DNA from: an uncultured Eubacteriales bacterium
Lineage (GTDB): Bacteria; Bacillota; Clostridia; Christensenellales; Borkfalkiaceae
NCBI GenBank assembly: GCA_900549005.1
Contig: URMT01000052.1
Span: 1 to 11,235 of the forward strand
Direction: 5' to 3'
Length of the DNA stretch: 11,235 nt
Below the pieces are notes generated by a model that was not told where the DNA came from, ran no database searches, and saw nothing but the letters and a program-made list of their open reading frames with translations. This document shows positions 1 to 6,455 of this stretch, piece after piece. A program made the translations under genes and the position numbers. Every line of letters starts with the position of its first letter. The stretch's first letter is position 1.

Positions 1-303
1 CAAGGCGGGTTTCCCGCCGCAGAAAGACCCTATTTGCTGCGGTCAGCAGGCTCACCAAAGGGGGAATTGCACCGATTATATGATGAGGGAGCCCTTAAAA
101 TCAGTGCAAGGGACGAGCAACGCATTTCTGCAAACAGCACATATGCGCTGTTTGCGCGTTGGAAGATGAGCAAACGCAAATATAAGGCGTTTGCGGTGAC
201 CGAGCGCGGCGGTTTATACACCGCACGCCGCGCGAGACGCTGGCTCCCCCCAAAATCACGGAAATTATTCGGCGGCACCAGCCGAAGAATTTCGTGAGCC
301 CTT
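1..303. repeat. Non-coding, palindrome-rich stretch downstream of the PFK gene
   Basis: I see no credible gene here. Short open frames exist on both strands, but they have low-complexity Arg/Ser/Ala-rich translations, match no family I recognise, and lie across inverted repeats. Four inverted repeats are visible: GGCGGG/CCCGCC at 4-18 with a 3-nt loop; GCAAACAGC/GCTGTTTGC at 130-155 around a central CATATG; GCGCGGCG/CGCCGCGC at 204-233; and an imperfect one at 256-297 (GAAATTATTCGGC with GCCGAAGAATTTC, extended outwards by TCAC/GTGA). Several strong hairpins packed into 300 bp suggest a structured intergenic repeat rather than a decayed gene. The 256-297 hairpin begins just past the PFK stop codon and might help end that transcript, but only four T residues follow it on the minus strand, so it is a poor intrinsic terminator. 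Confidence 0.45.
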
Positions 304-1374
304 TCAGTCCCCGAAATATATCCCCATATCCTTAGAGAGCAACACCAGCTGCCCGTCGGCAGCCACGCGCTTTGCCTTGCCCGCTATATCCACGAGCATA
401 TTGAAGCCCAGCTTGTTGTTGCGGATACATACCGTGATGCCGTACCTGCCCACCTTTGCAAGGTGCGCGCCGAAGGCGCCTATTTCGGTAGATATGAATT
501 TATCGTACGCGCACGGTTCGCCCCCGCGCTGAATGTGGCCGAGCACGGTGGCGCGGCACTGCATACCCGTCTTTTGCGAAATGACTGCCGCAAGCCGTTC
601 GGCAACGGTTGCCCCTCCGCACGAGGCAAGATAGTCGCGCTTTTCCTTCTTGCTCATCGCCGCCTCGCGGGTGCTGGAAGCGCCCTCGGCAACGGCGACT
701 ACAATCGAGCGCGCGCCCGCCGCCTTTTTATCGGTTACGAACTTTGCAAGTTTATCTTCGTCGTAGACGATTTCGGGAATGAGTATGGCATCGGCGCCCG
801 CGGCTATGCCCGAATAGAGCGTCAGCCAGCCCACCTTGTTGCCCATCACCTCCACGAAGAACACGCGGCTGTGACTTTCGGCCGTGGTGCGTATGCGCTT
901 TATGGCGCCCGCCGCTATATCCACCGCCGTATGGAAGCCGAACGTTACGTCGGTGCCGTAGATATCGTTATCAATCGTCTTGGGGAGGCCAATTACGTTA
1001 CACCCCTCGACCGAGAGAAGGGAAGCCGTCTTGTGCGTGCCCGCCCCGCCCAGCGTTACAAGGCAGTCGAGCTTCAATTTTTTGTAGTTTTCCACCATCA
1101 TCTGCAATCTGGTGGGCTCGTCGCCCTCCTTGACCGTCATCAGCTTGAACGGCTGGCGGGATGTGCCGAGTATTGTGCCGCCGAGGTCGAGTATATTTTC
1201 GACGTCGGCAGGAGTAAGACGGCGGTAATTTTTGTACATAAGCCCCGCATAGCCTTCGAGAAAGCCGTAAATTTCGACGTCCTTAATCTCGTTGAAGGCG
1301 TATTTGCAGAACCCGCGCAACACAGCGTTGAGTCCGGGGCAGTCGCCCCCGCTCGTAAGTATGCCAATCCTCAT
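304..1374 (-). CDS. 6-phosphofructokinase family enzyme (PfkA superfamily, unusual donor motif)
   Basis: This cytoplasmic glycolytic enzyme should phosphorylate fructose 6-phosphate to fructose 1,6-bisphosphate. The 356-residue protein has the PfkA-superfamily landmarks: the N-terminal GGDCPGLN loop (9-16), GTSR (70-73), the PKTIDND catalytic loop (131-137, catalytic base Asp135 by analogy to E. coli Asp127), MGN (177-179), and GHIQRGG (289-295). The donor loop reads GGAGT (109-113) where E. coli has GGDGS, so the Mg/ATP-contacting Asp is replaced by Ala111. Gly112 is ATP-type, whereas Lys132 is the residue typical of pyrophosphate-dependent or related enzymes. ATP or PPi could therefore be the donor. 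The ATG at 1374 is preceded by GGAGA about 7 nt upstream. The gene has its own promoter and is separated from the his operon by a terminator. The superfamily call is very secure; donor specificity is not. Confidence 0.95.
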   Translation of the reverse strand: MRIGILTSGGDCPGLNAVLRGFCKYAFNEIKDVEIYGFLEGYAGLMYKNYRRLTPADVENILDLGGTILGTSRQPFKLMTVKEGDEPTRLQMMVENYKKLKLDCLVTLGGAGTHKTASLLSVEGCNVIGLPKTIDNDIYGTDVTFGFHTAVDIAAGAIKRIRTTAESHSRVFFVEVMGNKVGWLTLYSGIAAGADAILIPEIVYDEDKLAKFVTDKKAAGARSIVVAVAEGASSTREAAMSKKEKRDYLASCGGATVAERLAAVISQKTGMQCRATVLGHIQRGGEPCAYDKFISTEIGAFGAHLAKVGRYGITVCIRNNKLGFNMLVDIAGKAKRVAADGQLVLLSKDMGIYFGD

Positions 1375-1438
1375 TTCTTTCTCCGTGCGCGCACCCGCGC
1401 GCTTACCGATAAATTTTTATTTATTTATGGATACAGAC

Positions 1439-1466
1439 ATTATACCACAAAATTTTTATTTGTGCA
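1439..1466 (-). promoter_or_regulatory. Predicted sigma-A-type promoter of the PFK gene, extended -10
   Basis: On the minus strand a perfect TATAAT (1439-1444) is preceded by TGG, an extended -10 (TGn). A -35-like TGCACA (1461-1466, 4 of 6 to consensus) lies 16 bp upstream. Transcription should begin near 1432, leaving a leader of about 58 nt before the ATG. Upstream of the -35 there are two T6 tracts (the direct repeat TTGTAAAAAA on the plus strand at 1495-1504 and 1506-1515, 11 bp apart). These could act as an UP element or a curved segment. I see no operator. Confidence 0.7.
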
Positions 1467-1586
1467 GATAAAAACGCAGATTTTAAAAGTTTAATTGTAA
1501 AAAACTTGTAAAAAATTGCGGTTAGCCGTCGGAGTGCGCAAAATTATGCAAACAAAACATTGCAATTCTTCCCTGTACTCCGCCGC

Positions 1587-1619
1587 GGCAAGGTTTTTGC
1601 CAGACTGATTTTTGAAGTC
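1587..1619. repeat. Two small adjacent inverted repeats beside the dispersed palindrome
   Basis: GGCAA/TTGCC with a 5-nt loop (1587-1601) is followed directly by GACT/AGTC (1603-1619). They abut the larger palindrome starting at 1630 and may belong to the same repeat unit. An open frame on the minus strand over about 1522-1767 runs through all of these structures and has no protein-like features, so I do not call it a gene. Confidence 0.35.
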
Positions 1620-1629
1620 CTGCGGAAGC

Positions 1630-1725
1630 GTCATTTCGACTAAGCGAAAAGCAATGAGCGCACGGAGAAATCTCTTGCAAATCTTTCTTGTTGTATTGAG
1701 ATTTCTCGACTACGCTCGAAATGAC
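1630..1725. repeat. Dispersed-type imperfect palindrome (GTCATTTCGA ... TCGAAATGAC)
   Basis: The ends are perfect inverted repeats: GTCATTTCGA (1630-1639) and TCGAAATGAC (1716-1725). A second inner pair is GAGAAATCTC (1665-1674) with GAGATTTCTC (1698-1707). The arms differ in length, so the element is an imperfect long hairpin of about 96 bp with an unpaired centre. From general knowledge, palindromes of the form TCATTTCGA...GAGAAATCTC recur as interspersed intergenic repeats in many unrelated bacterial genomes. I recognise the pattern but cannot test its copy number here. It lies between the his terminator and the PFK promoter and encodes nothing recognisable. Confidence 0.7.
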
Positions 1726-1790
1726 AAAAATTGAGATAGTCTTTCTATAATTTACAAGTACACACAAACACTTATGTTATCGCAAAGCGT

Positions 1791-1833
1791 AAAAAACGCC
1801 CGCGCGCGCTTTTTGATATAAGCGCGCACGGGC
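1791..1833 (-). terminator. Rho-independent terminator of the his operon
   Basis: On the minus strand a 14-bp stem (arms 1820-1833 and 1798-1811, 8-nt loop) is followed by G and six T residues (1791-1796). The arms pair completely on the minus strand if one U-G wobble is allowed. On the plus strand the same position is a C-A mismatch, which supports minus-strand use. It lies about 50 nt after the phosphatase stop codon and closes the operon. Confidence 0.88.
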
Positions 1834-1882
1834 TACCTGATTATGAAAAGTTTACTTTATATGTTTTATAGCGCGGCCGCGG

Positions 1883-2686
1883 TTAAAGCTCTACCTCTTC
1901 GAGCGAAGTTCCCTTATACCGCACCAACGACTTTACGCCCAGCTTTTTGAGGGCGGCGCACGCTTCGTCGAAGCCGAAACCCAGCGCCCCCACGCAGTGA
2001 GCGTCGGACGAGAGCATAAAGCGGCACCCCGCCGAAAGCATTTCGCGCGTAAGCCGGTCGGAGGGATACATTCCCCCTTCGCCCTTGAACAGCCTGCCGA
2101 GGTTTACCTCTATGACAGCTCCCGCGGGCAGACTTTCCACGGCAGAGAGCGCGGCGCTTTTATAGCGGGCGCTTTCCTCGTCGAAGAAGGCACCGCCCTG
2201 GTTGAAGCGGGTAATCAGGTCGAAATGGCCATAGACGTCGGGTTTGACCTTTCCGGCAAGTTCGCGCACCTCTGCATAATACCTCTCTGCGGCGGCGAGC
2301 GCGTCGCCGCGGAACATACCGTCCACCAGCTTTTTAAAGCCGCGGGCGGAGAAATCTACGGGGTAACGCCTGCCGTTTTCTTCGAGGTAATGCACCGAGC
2401 CTATCACAAAGTCGCACACCGAAGGGCGCTCGCCGTAAAGGTCGAGTTCAACCCCGTTGAGAAGGCAGATGGTCTGACCGTACTCCTTTCTGAGCCGCTC
2501 GAACTCGCGCATATATTCATAGTAATCGCGTATGCAGTAAGACGGGTCGAACGGGGTATAGGAATGGAAGGAAAAGCCGAGCGTATCGAAGCCTAAACTC
2601 ACCGCCGCCTTAACCATATCTTCCATACTGTCCTGCCCGTCGCAGAAAGTTGTGTGCGTGTGCACGTTGGATTTAATAAAAGGCAT
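1883..2686 (-). CDS. hisK: Histidinol-phosphate phosphatase, PHP family (HisJ/HisK type)
   Basis: This enzyme removes phosphate from L-histidinol phosphate, the eighth step of the pathway. The 267-residue product shows the metal-binding signature of the PHP domain: HTH (9-11) followed by FCDG (14-17), His41 in FSFHS, Glu80 in GVELD, His99 in GSVHY, His154 in YGHFD, and Asp228/His230 in SSDAH. These residues would hold a multinuclear metal centre. The chosen ATG (2684-2686) has AAGGTGA just upstream and places the HTH motif at residue 9, as usual for the family. An in-frame ATG 12 codons earlier would add a stretch unlike the family. It is the last gene of the operon and supplies the phosphatase that the monofunctional HisB lacks. 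The name hisJ is also used for this enzyme type. Confidence 0.93.
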   Translation of the reverse strand: MPFIKSNVHTHTTFCDGQDSMEDMVKAAVSLGFDTLGFSFHSYTPFDPSYCIRDYYEYMREFERLRKEYGQTICLLNGVELDLYGERPSVCDFVIGSVHYLEENGRRYPVDFSARGFKKLVDGMFRGDALAAAERYYAEVRELAGKVKPDVYGHFDLITRFNQGGAFFDEESARYKSAALSAVESLPAGAVIEVNLGRLFKGEGGMYPSDRLTREMLSAGCRFMLSSDAHCVGALGFGFDEACAALKKLGVKSLVRYKGTSLEEVEL

Positions 2687-2798
2687 AGTATCACCTTCAC
2701 GATAAGCCGCCGCGGAAGCCAAAAACCACTTCGGCGGGAGCGGGACTTTTACAGTCCCGAAAACTTCACAGCCAACAAAAAACGAAAAAATCTGTTTT
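2687..2798 (-). other. hisIE-phosphatase gap with two hairpins
   Basis: This gap of about 110 nt carries a 7-bp hairpin, CGGGACT/AGTCCCG (2741-2759, loop of 5). A longer bulged inverted repeat lies next to it at about 2708-2738 (CCGCCG ... CGGCGG on the minus strand). Neither is followed by a T run in the direction of transcription, so neither looks like a terminator. They could stabilise or process the operon mRNA. Confidence 0.4.
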
Positions 2799-3449
2799 TT
2801 ACTGCATCTTTTCCTGCTTTACTTTTTTATCCACCACGTGGCGCGAGGCGAGCTGAGCCTTTACGTCGTTCGGCGTTATTCCGCACTCCGCCATTAAAAC
2901 GAGCGCGTGATAGGCGAGGTCGGCAAGCTCGAATATCGTCTCTTCCCTGTCACCGCCCTTGGCGGCAATCACCACCTCGGTGCATTCTTCGCCCACCTTT
3001 TTAAGAATCTTGTCTATGCCCTTTTCAAACAGGTAGGAAGTATACGAACCTTCCTTAGGGCTCTCTTTCCTGCCCTTGATGAGGTCGTAGAGCGCGTCTG
3101 TTGAAAAGTCGGAGATATCCTCGTTTTCAAACAGAGTGTTGGTAAAACAACTGTCCGTGCCAAGGTGGCAGGCGGGGCCGTCCTTCACCACCTCAATAAC
3201 CAGGCTGTCGTAGTCGCAGTCGGCGGTGATTGAGACTATGTGCTGAAAATTGCCCGAAGTTTCGCCTTTGAGCCACAGCTTTTTGCGCGAGCGCGAATAG
3301 AAGCACGTGAGTTTGCGCTTCAAACTAATCTCTAAGCTCTCCCTGTTCATATAGGCGACGGTGAGCACCTTTTTTGAGTAGACGTCCTGCACCACCGCGG
3401 GGATGAGGCCGTCTTTGTCGAACACAAGTTTATCCAATTCGAGTTTCAT
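2799..3449 (-). CDS. hisIE: Bifunctional phosphoribosyl-AMP cyclohydrolase / phosphoribosyl-ATP pyrophosphatase (HisIE)
   Basis: This protein catalyses steps 2 and 3 of histidine synthesis: hydrolysis of PR-ATP to PR-AMP (HisE part), then opening of the adenine ring (HisI part). The 216-residue protein has HisI at about 1-110, with AYMNRE (32-37), the metal-binding DCDYD (77-81) and the zinc Cys region with Cys94 and Cys101. HisE follows at about 115-205, with SYTSYL (135-140), KVGEE (151-155) and an acidic helix ending in ELADLAYH (174-181). The ATG (3447-3449) is preceded by GGTGAT. An upstream in-frame extension runs through a tandem hairpin array and does not resemble any HisI, so I reject it. 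The gene follows hisF after an unusually long gap. Confidence 0.95.
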   Translation of the reverse strand: MKLELDKLVFDKDGLIPAVVQDVYSKKVLTVAYMNRESLEISLKRKLTCFYSRSRKKLWLKGETSGNFQHIVSITADCDYDSLVIEVVKDGPACHLGTDSCFTNTLFENEDISDFSTDALYDLIKGRKESPKEGSYTSYLFEKGIDKILKKVGEECTEVVIAAKGGDREETIFELADLAYHALVLMAECGITPNDVKAQLASRHVVDKKVKQEKMQ

Positions 3450-3469
3450 AAAATCACCATAATATTTGC

Positions 3470-3637
3470 GCGGCAATATGCCGCAACCAATTAAATTCAC
3501 GCGGCAATATGCCGCAACCGATTCAGGCCGTACGGCAAAAGGCCGCAATTTTATAATACGTACGGCAATATGCCGCATTTACCTTGAATTACGCGCGCAG
3601 GATTTTTGCAAAAGACCTATTCGCGGCGCTTCGCCGC
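3470..3637 (-). repeat. Array of 15-nt hairpins on a 30-31 bp grid between hisF and hisIE
   Basis: Four copies of a small palindrome with core GCGGCAATATGCCGC begin at 3470, 3501, 3532 and 3562, spaced 31, 31 and 30 bp. Copies 1 and 2 are identical, copy 4 differs at one base, and copy 3 is more diverged (ACGGCAAAAGGCCGC). Each folds into a 5-6 bp stem with a 3-5 nt loop. In copies 3 and 4 the altered closing pair is a G-U wobble in the transcribed (minus) strand but A-C on the other, which fits folding as RNA. A fifth hairpin of the same shape, GCGGCGCTTCGCCGC, begins at 3623, two grid steps further on and just after the hisF stop; the slot near 3593 has no clear copy. The arms and size do not fit CRISPR. 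Function is unknown: a protein-binding array, an mRNA stability element, or repeat expansion. Confidence 0.7.
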
Positions 3638-3641
3638 CCGC

Positions 3642-4400
3642 TTAACGCCTTACGTGCACGCCGTTTGAAAGAAGATACTCCTTCAACCCGCCGATGTCCA
3701 CTTCGCCGAAGTGGAAAATAGAGGCGGCGAGGCCCGCGTCTGCCTGCGGAACTTCGTTAAAAAGCGTTAAAAAGTCCTCTTTTCTGCCCGCGCCGCCGCT
3801 GGCGATTACGGGTATGGTGAGGCGGGCGCACACCTTTTGCAGCATTTCGCAGTCGAAGCCGCCCTTTACGCCGTCGGTATCGATGCTGTTTAAAACAAGC
3901 TCGCCCGCGCCCTCTTCCTGGCCGCGGTATGCCCATTCCTCGGCACATATGCCCGTATCAATCCGGCCCCCGTGCGAGAATACGCGGAAGGTTCCGTCCA
4001 CCCTCTTCACGTCCATAGAAAGCACCACGCACTGGTCGCCGTACCTTTTTGCCGCCCTGCCGACGAGCGAGGGGTCGCGTATGGCGCCCGTGTTTACGCT
4101 GACTTTGTCGGCGCCGCATTTAAGCACCCTGTCGAAGTCGTCTAAGGTGTTTATTCCGCCGCCCACCGTGAGGGGGATGAATATGCAGGAGGCCACCTCT
4201 TTGAGCGTATCGGCAAACAGCGCCCTGCCCTCTGCCGAGGCGGTTATGTCGTAAAACACCAGCTCGTCCGCGCCCGAAAGGTTATAGCGCTGTGCAAGCG
4301 CGACGGGCGATTCGACCTCGCGTATGCCCGTAAAGTTTTTACCCTTCACCACCATTCCGTCCCTGACGTCGAGGCAGGGTATAATTCTTTTAGCTAACAT
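3642..4400 (-). CDS. hisF: Imidazole glycerol phosphate synthase cyclase subunit HisF
   Basis: HisF uses ammonia delivered from HisH to convert PRFAR into imidazole glycerol phosphate and AICAR, the latter feeding back into purine synthesis. It is a 252-residue (beta/alpha)8 barrel with the expected catalytic aspartates at Asp11 (IPCLDVRDG) and Asp130 (LSMDVKR). Phosphate-binding loops are VGGGI (79-83) and ASGGAG (200-205), and the late NSIDTDG (171-177) is present. The ATG at 4398-4400 overlaps the end of hisA by 11 nt, which suggests translational coupling; the SD is weak. A TTG five codons upstream is in frame, but the family start is MLAKRIIPCLDV. Confidence 0.96.
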   Translation of the reverse strand: MLAKRIIPCLDVRDGMVVKGKNFTGIREVESPVALAQRYNLSGADELVFYDITASAEGRALFADTLKEVASCIFIPLTVGGGINTLDDFDRVLKCGADKVSVNTGAIRDPSLVGRAAKRYGDQCVVLSMDVKRVDGTFRVFSHGGRIDTGICAEEWAYRGQEEGAGELVLNSIDTDGVKGGFDCEMLQKVCARLTIPVIASGGAGRKEDFLTLFNEVPQADAGLAASIFHFGEVDIGGLKEYLLSNGVHVRR

Positions 4401-5112
4401 CCTGGCACTCTTCAATAGTCTTTTTTAAATCGAGCACGCCGTCGTAGAGCGCCTTGCCCAGCACCACTCCGCGAACGTTCATTGCGGTGAGTTTTTTGAT
4501 TTCGTCCGTGCCCGATATGCCGCCCGAGGCGATTATGCGCAGGCCCTTGATTTTTACCAATTCTTCGTACGCAGCAAGATTGGCGCCGCCAAGCATACCG
4601 TCGCGCGAGATATCGGTATATATTACGGTATGCAGGCCCACTTCGCGCAGCTTGCGGCAGAAGTCAACGGCATCTATATCGGTCACCTTTTTCCAGCCGT
4701 GCACGGCCACCTTGCCGTCCTTTGCATCTACGCCCACGGCCACCTTGCCGCCGAAAAATTTGACGGCGTCCACCACGAGGGTGAAGTTTTCGGCCGCGGC
4801 AGAGCCGAGTATTACCCTGCTCACGCCCGCGCTCAGATACTGTTCTATCCTTTGCAGCGAGCGCACGCCGCCGCCCGCCTCAACATACAGCCCCGTCTCG
4901 GAGACTATCCTCTTTATGATATCCTTATTGATGAGGTCGCCTTCGAGCGCGCCGTCGAGGTCGACTACGTGCAGGCAGGTCGCCCCTGCCTCCTTGAATT
5001 TGCGGGCAACTTCGACGGGGTTCAGAGAATATACCGTCTCTCTGTCGTAGTCGCCCTGCAAAAGCCTTACGGCGTTGCCGCCGCGTATGTCTATTGCGGG
5101 ATAAATTTTCAT
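4390..5112 (-). CDS. hisA: ProFAR isomerase HisA
   Basis: HisA carries out the Amadori rearrangement of ProFAR to PRFAR, the fourth step of the pathway. The 240-residue product is a (beta/alpha)8 barrel related to HisF. It shows Asp8 (PAIDIRGG) and Asp129 (VGVDA) as the acid/base pair, Trp140 in VHGW, TDISRDG (166-172), and phosphate loops GGGVR (80-84) and ASGGIS (195-200). The start has a strong SD, GGAGGTG, about 7 nt before the ATG. It therefore re-initiates independently after the 141-nt hisH-hisA gap. Nothing looks degraded. Confidence 0.96.
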   Translation of the reverse strand: MKIYPAIDIRGGNAVRLLQGDYDRETVYSLNPVEVARKFKEAGATCLHVVDLDGALEGDLINKDIIKRIVSETGLYVEAGGGVRSLQRIEQYLSAGVSRVILGSAAAENFTLVVDAVKFFGGKVAVGVDAKDGKVAVHGWKKVTDIDAVDFCRKLREVGLHTVIYTDISRDGMLGGANLAAYEELVKIKGLRIIASGGISGTDEIKKLTAMNVRGVVLGKALYDGVLDLKKTIEECQDVS

Positions 5113-5253
5113 ATAAAAACACCTCCGCCAAATATTAAAATTTATGTGCCCGCGCGGCGGCCGTAAGCACCGTCTGCGTGCGTTGAATCAAATATATATG
5201 CCGTGCAATGCAATGCGGCGATACGCAAGGCGAAACGCCGCGGCAGACTTTTT
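5113..5253 (-). other. hisH-hisA intergenic gap
   Basis: This 141-nt spacer lies inside an otherwise compact operon. It holds a GC-rich inverted repeat, GCGGCG/CGCCGC (5215-5241), with an alternative inner GGCG-AAA-CGCC. The T-rich segment in it lies on the wrong side for a terminator. I see no convincing promoter or gene; the strong hisA ribosome-binding site lies at its downstream end. Confidence 0.35.
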
Positions 5254-5868
5254 TTATTTAAGTTCGCTGAACGCGCGCAGAATTTTAAGCCCCGCAGCGC
5301 CGCTCTTTTCGGGATGAAACTGCGTGCCGTATACGTTGCCGCGCTCAACCGAGGCGGTCAGGCGGATACCGCCGTATTCCGCCGTGGAAGTTACGGCTTC
5401 GCCGCAGTTTTTGGCGTAGTACGAGTGCACGAAATACACATACTCCCCGCCCGAAAGGTACTTAAAGAGCGGCGAAGGCCGCGTAAAATTCAGGCTGTTC
5501 CAGCCCATATGCGGCACTTTTAGCTTTTCTTTGAGGTCGGGCGCTATCGGCGAAACGTCGCCGCAAATAAAGCCCAGCCCTTTATGTTCGCCGTATTCAA
5601 AGCTGCGGTCGAACAGCAGCTGCATACCGAGGCATATGCCGAGCACGGGCTTGCCGGACTGCACCTCGCGCTCTATTTCGGGCACGAGGCCGTTTGATTC
5701 CAGCTTCTTATACGCGTCGGCAAACGCGCCCACGCCGGGCAGAATTATTGCCGAGGCGCTTTTCAGCTTGTTTATATCGGACGTGACCTCGCTTTCGGCG
5801 CCTATATACCTGAGGGAAGCGGCGAGCGAAAAGAGGTTTCCCACGCCGTAATCGATTACCGCAATCAT
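5254..5868 (-). CDS. hisH: Imidazole glycerol phosphate synthase glutaminase subunit HisH
   Basis: This is a class I glutamine amidotransferase that hydrolyses glutamine and channels ammonia to HisF. The 204-residue product has the catalytic triad Cys79 (GICLGMQ), His185 and Glu187 (QFHPEKSG), the oxyanion-region PGVGAF (44-49), and MGWN (121-124) near the HisF interface. The start is fixed by a 4-nt ATGA overlap with the hisB stop and by the canonical N-terminus MIAVIDYGVGN. The SD is only a weak AAAGGG. hisA lies between hisH and its partner hisF, a common arrangement. Confidence 0.96.
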   Translation of the reverse strand: MIAVIDYGVGNLFSLAASLRYIGAESEVTSDINKLKSASAIILPGVGAFADAYKKLESNGLVPEIEREVQSGKPVLGICLGMQLLFDRSFEYGEHKGLGFICGDVSPIAPDLKEKLKVPHMGWNSLNFTRPSPLFKYLSGGEYVYFVHSYYAKNCGEAVTSTAEYGGIRLTASVERGNVYGTQFHPEKSGAAGLKILRAFSELK

Positions 5869-6455
5869 AATATGCCCTTTGTGGTGGGCAGGGCGCCGCC
5901 CTTTTCGGGGTCGATTTTTACGGCCATAGCCATCGCCTTTGCAAACGCCTTGAACACGCCCTCTGCCACGTGGTGGTTGTTTTCGCCGTACAGTTTTTTG
6001 AAGTGCAGCGCCATAGGGCAGGCGCGAGCGAACGCCGTAAAAAATTCCTTTATCAGTTCGGCATCCATATCGCCGAGGCGGTATTCGCCGGGGAAACTTA
6101 CGTCGAAATTCACCGCCGTTCTGCCGCTCAAATCTGCGGCGCACAGTACGAGCGCTTCGTCCATAGGCAGCACCGTCCAGCCGTAGCGGCATATGCCGCG
6201 CTTTTCGCCCAGCGCCTTTAAAAACGCCGTGCCCAGCGCTATGCCGCAGTCCTCCGCCGAGTGGTGGAAATCGACCTGCGTGTCGCCCTTGCAGCGAAGA
6301 TACAAATCGAACGAGCCGTGCCGCGCGAACTGTTCGAGCATATGGTCGAAAAAGCCGCTGCCCGATTTTACGTCGTAATCGCCCTTCCCGTCAAGGTTCA
6401 GGCGCACCGTTATATCCGTTTCGTTTGTCTTTCTTTCAATTTCGGCCGTTCGCAT
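5865..6455 (-). CDS. hisB: Imidazoleglycerol-phosphate dehydratase HisB (monofunctional)
   Basis: HisB dehydrates imidazole glycerol phosphate to imidazole acetol phosphate at a dimanganese site. The 196-residue product contains all the family motifs: FFDHML (35-40), HHSAED (64-69), GENNHH (157-162) followed by VAEG, and the C-terminal PTTKG. There is no N-terminal HAD phosphatase domain, so the phosphatase step must come from elsewhere; the PHP gene at the operon end fits. Two ATGs lie side by side. The second (6453-6455) sits 6 nt after GGAGG and is preferred. The first (6456-6458) gives one extra Met and a 4-nt overlap with hisC. Confidence 0.96.
   Translation of the reverse strand: MRTAEIERKTNETDITVRLNLDGKGDYDVKSGSGFFDHMLEQFARHGSFDLYLRCKGDTQVDFHHSAEDCGIALGTAFLKALGEKRGICRYGWTVLPMDEALVLCAADLSGRTAVNFDVSFPGEYRLGDMDAELIKEFFTAFARACPMALHFKKLYGENNHHVAEGVFKAFAKAMAMAVKIDPEKGGALPTTKGIL

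Noticed and set aside
30..297. Two overlapping short open frames on opposite strands
   Set aside because: Both cover the same inverted repeats, lack a convincing ribosome-binding site, and have no recognisable protein features.
1522..1767. Possible 81-residue protein on the minus strand
   Set aside because: It runs straight through the palindromic repeat and its small hairpins and shows no domain. The frame looks like a by-product of the repeat.
3470..3576. CRISPR-like repeat-spacer pattern
   Set aside because: The repeated core is only about 15 nt, the spacers about 16 nt, and copies 3 and 4 diverge. There is no cas gene. Size and composition fit a tandem hairpin array, not CRISPR.
3450..3578. 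N-terminal extension of hisIE by 43 codons
   Set aside because: It is read through the hairpin array, has no resemblance to HisI, and the ATG at 3447-3449 has a good SD (GGTGAT) and the normal family N-terminus.
3623..3637. Intrinsic terminator right after hisF
   Set aside because: The 6-bp stem is not followed directly by a T run (only TCTTTT further on), and essential hisIE lies downstream in the same direction.
6185..6198. GCGGCATATGCCGC palindrome inside hisB resembling the hairpin array unit
   Set aside because: It is explained by ordinary codons of a conserved coding region (including CAT, ATG and CCG), is isolated, and has no neighbouring copies on the 31-bp grid.
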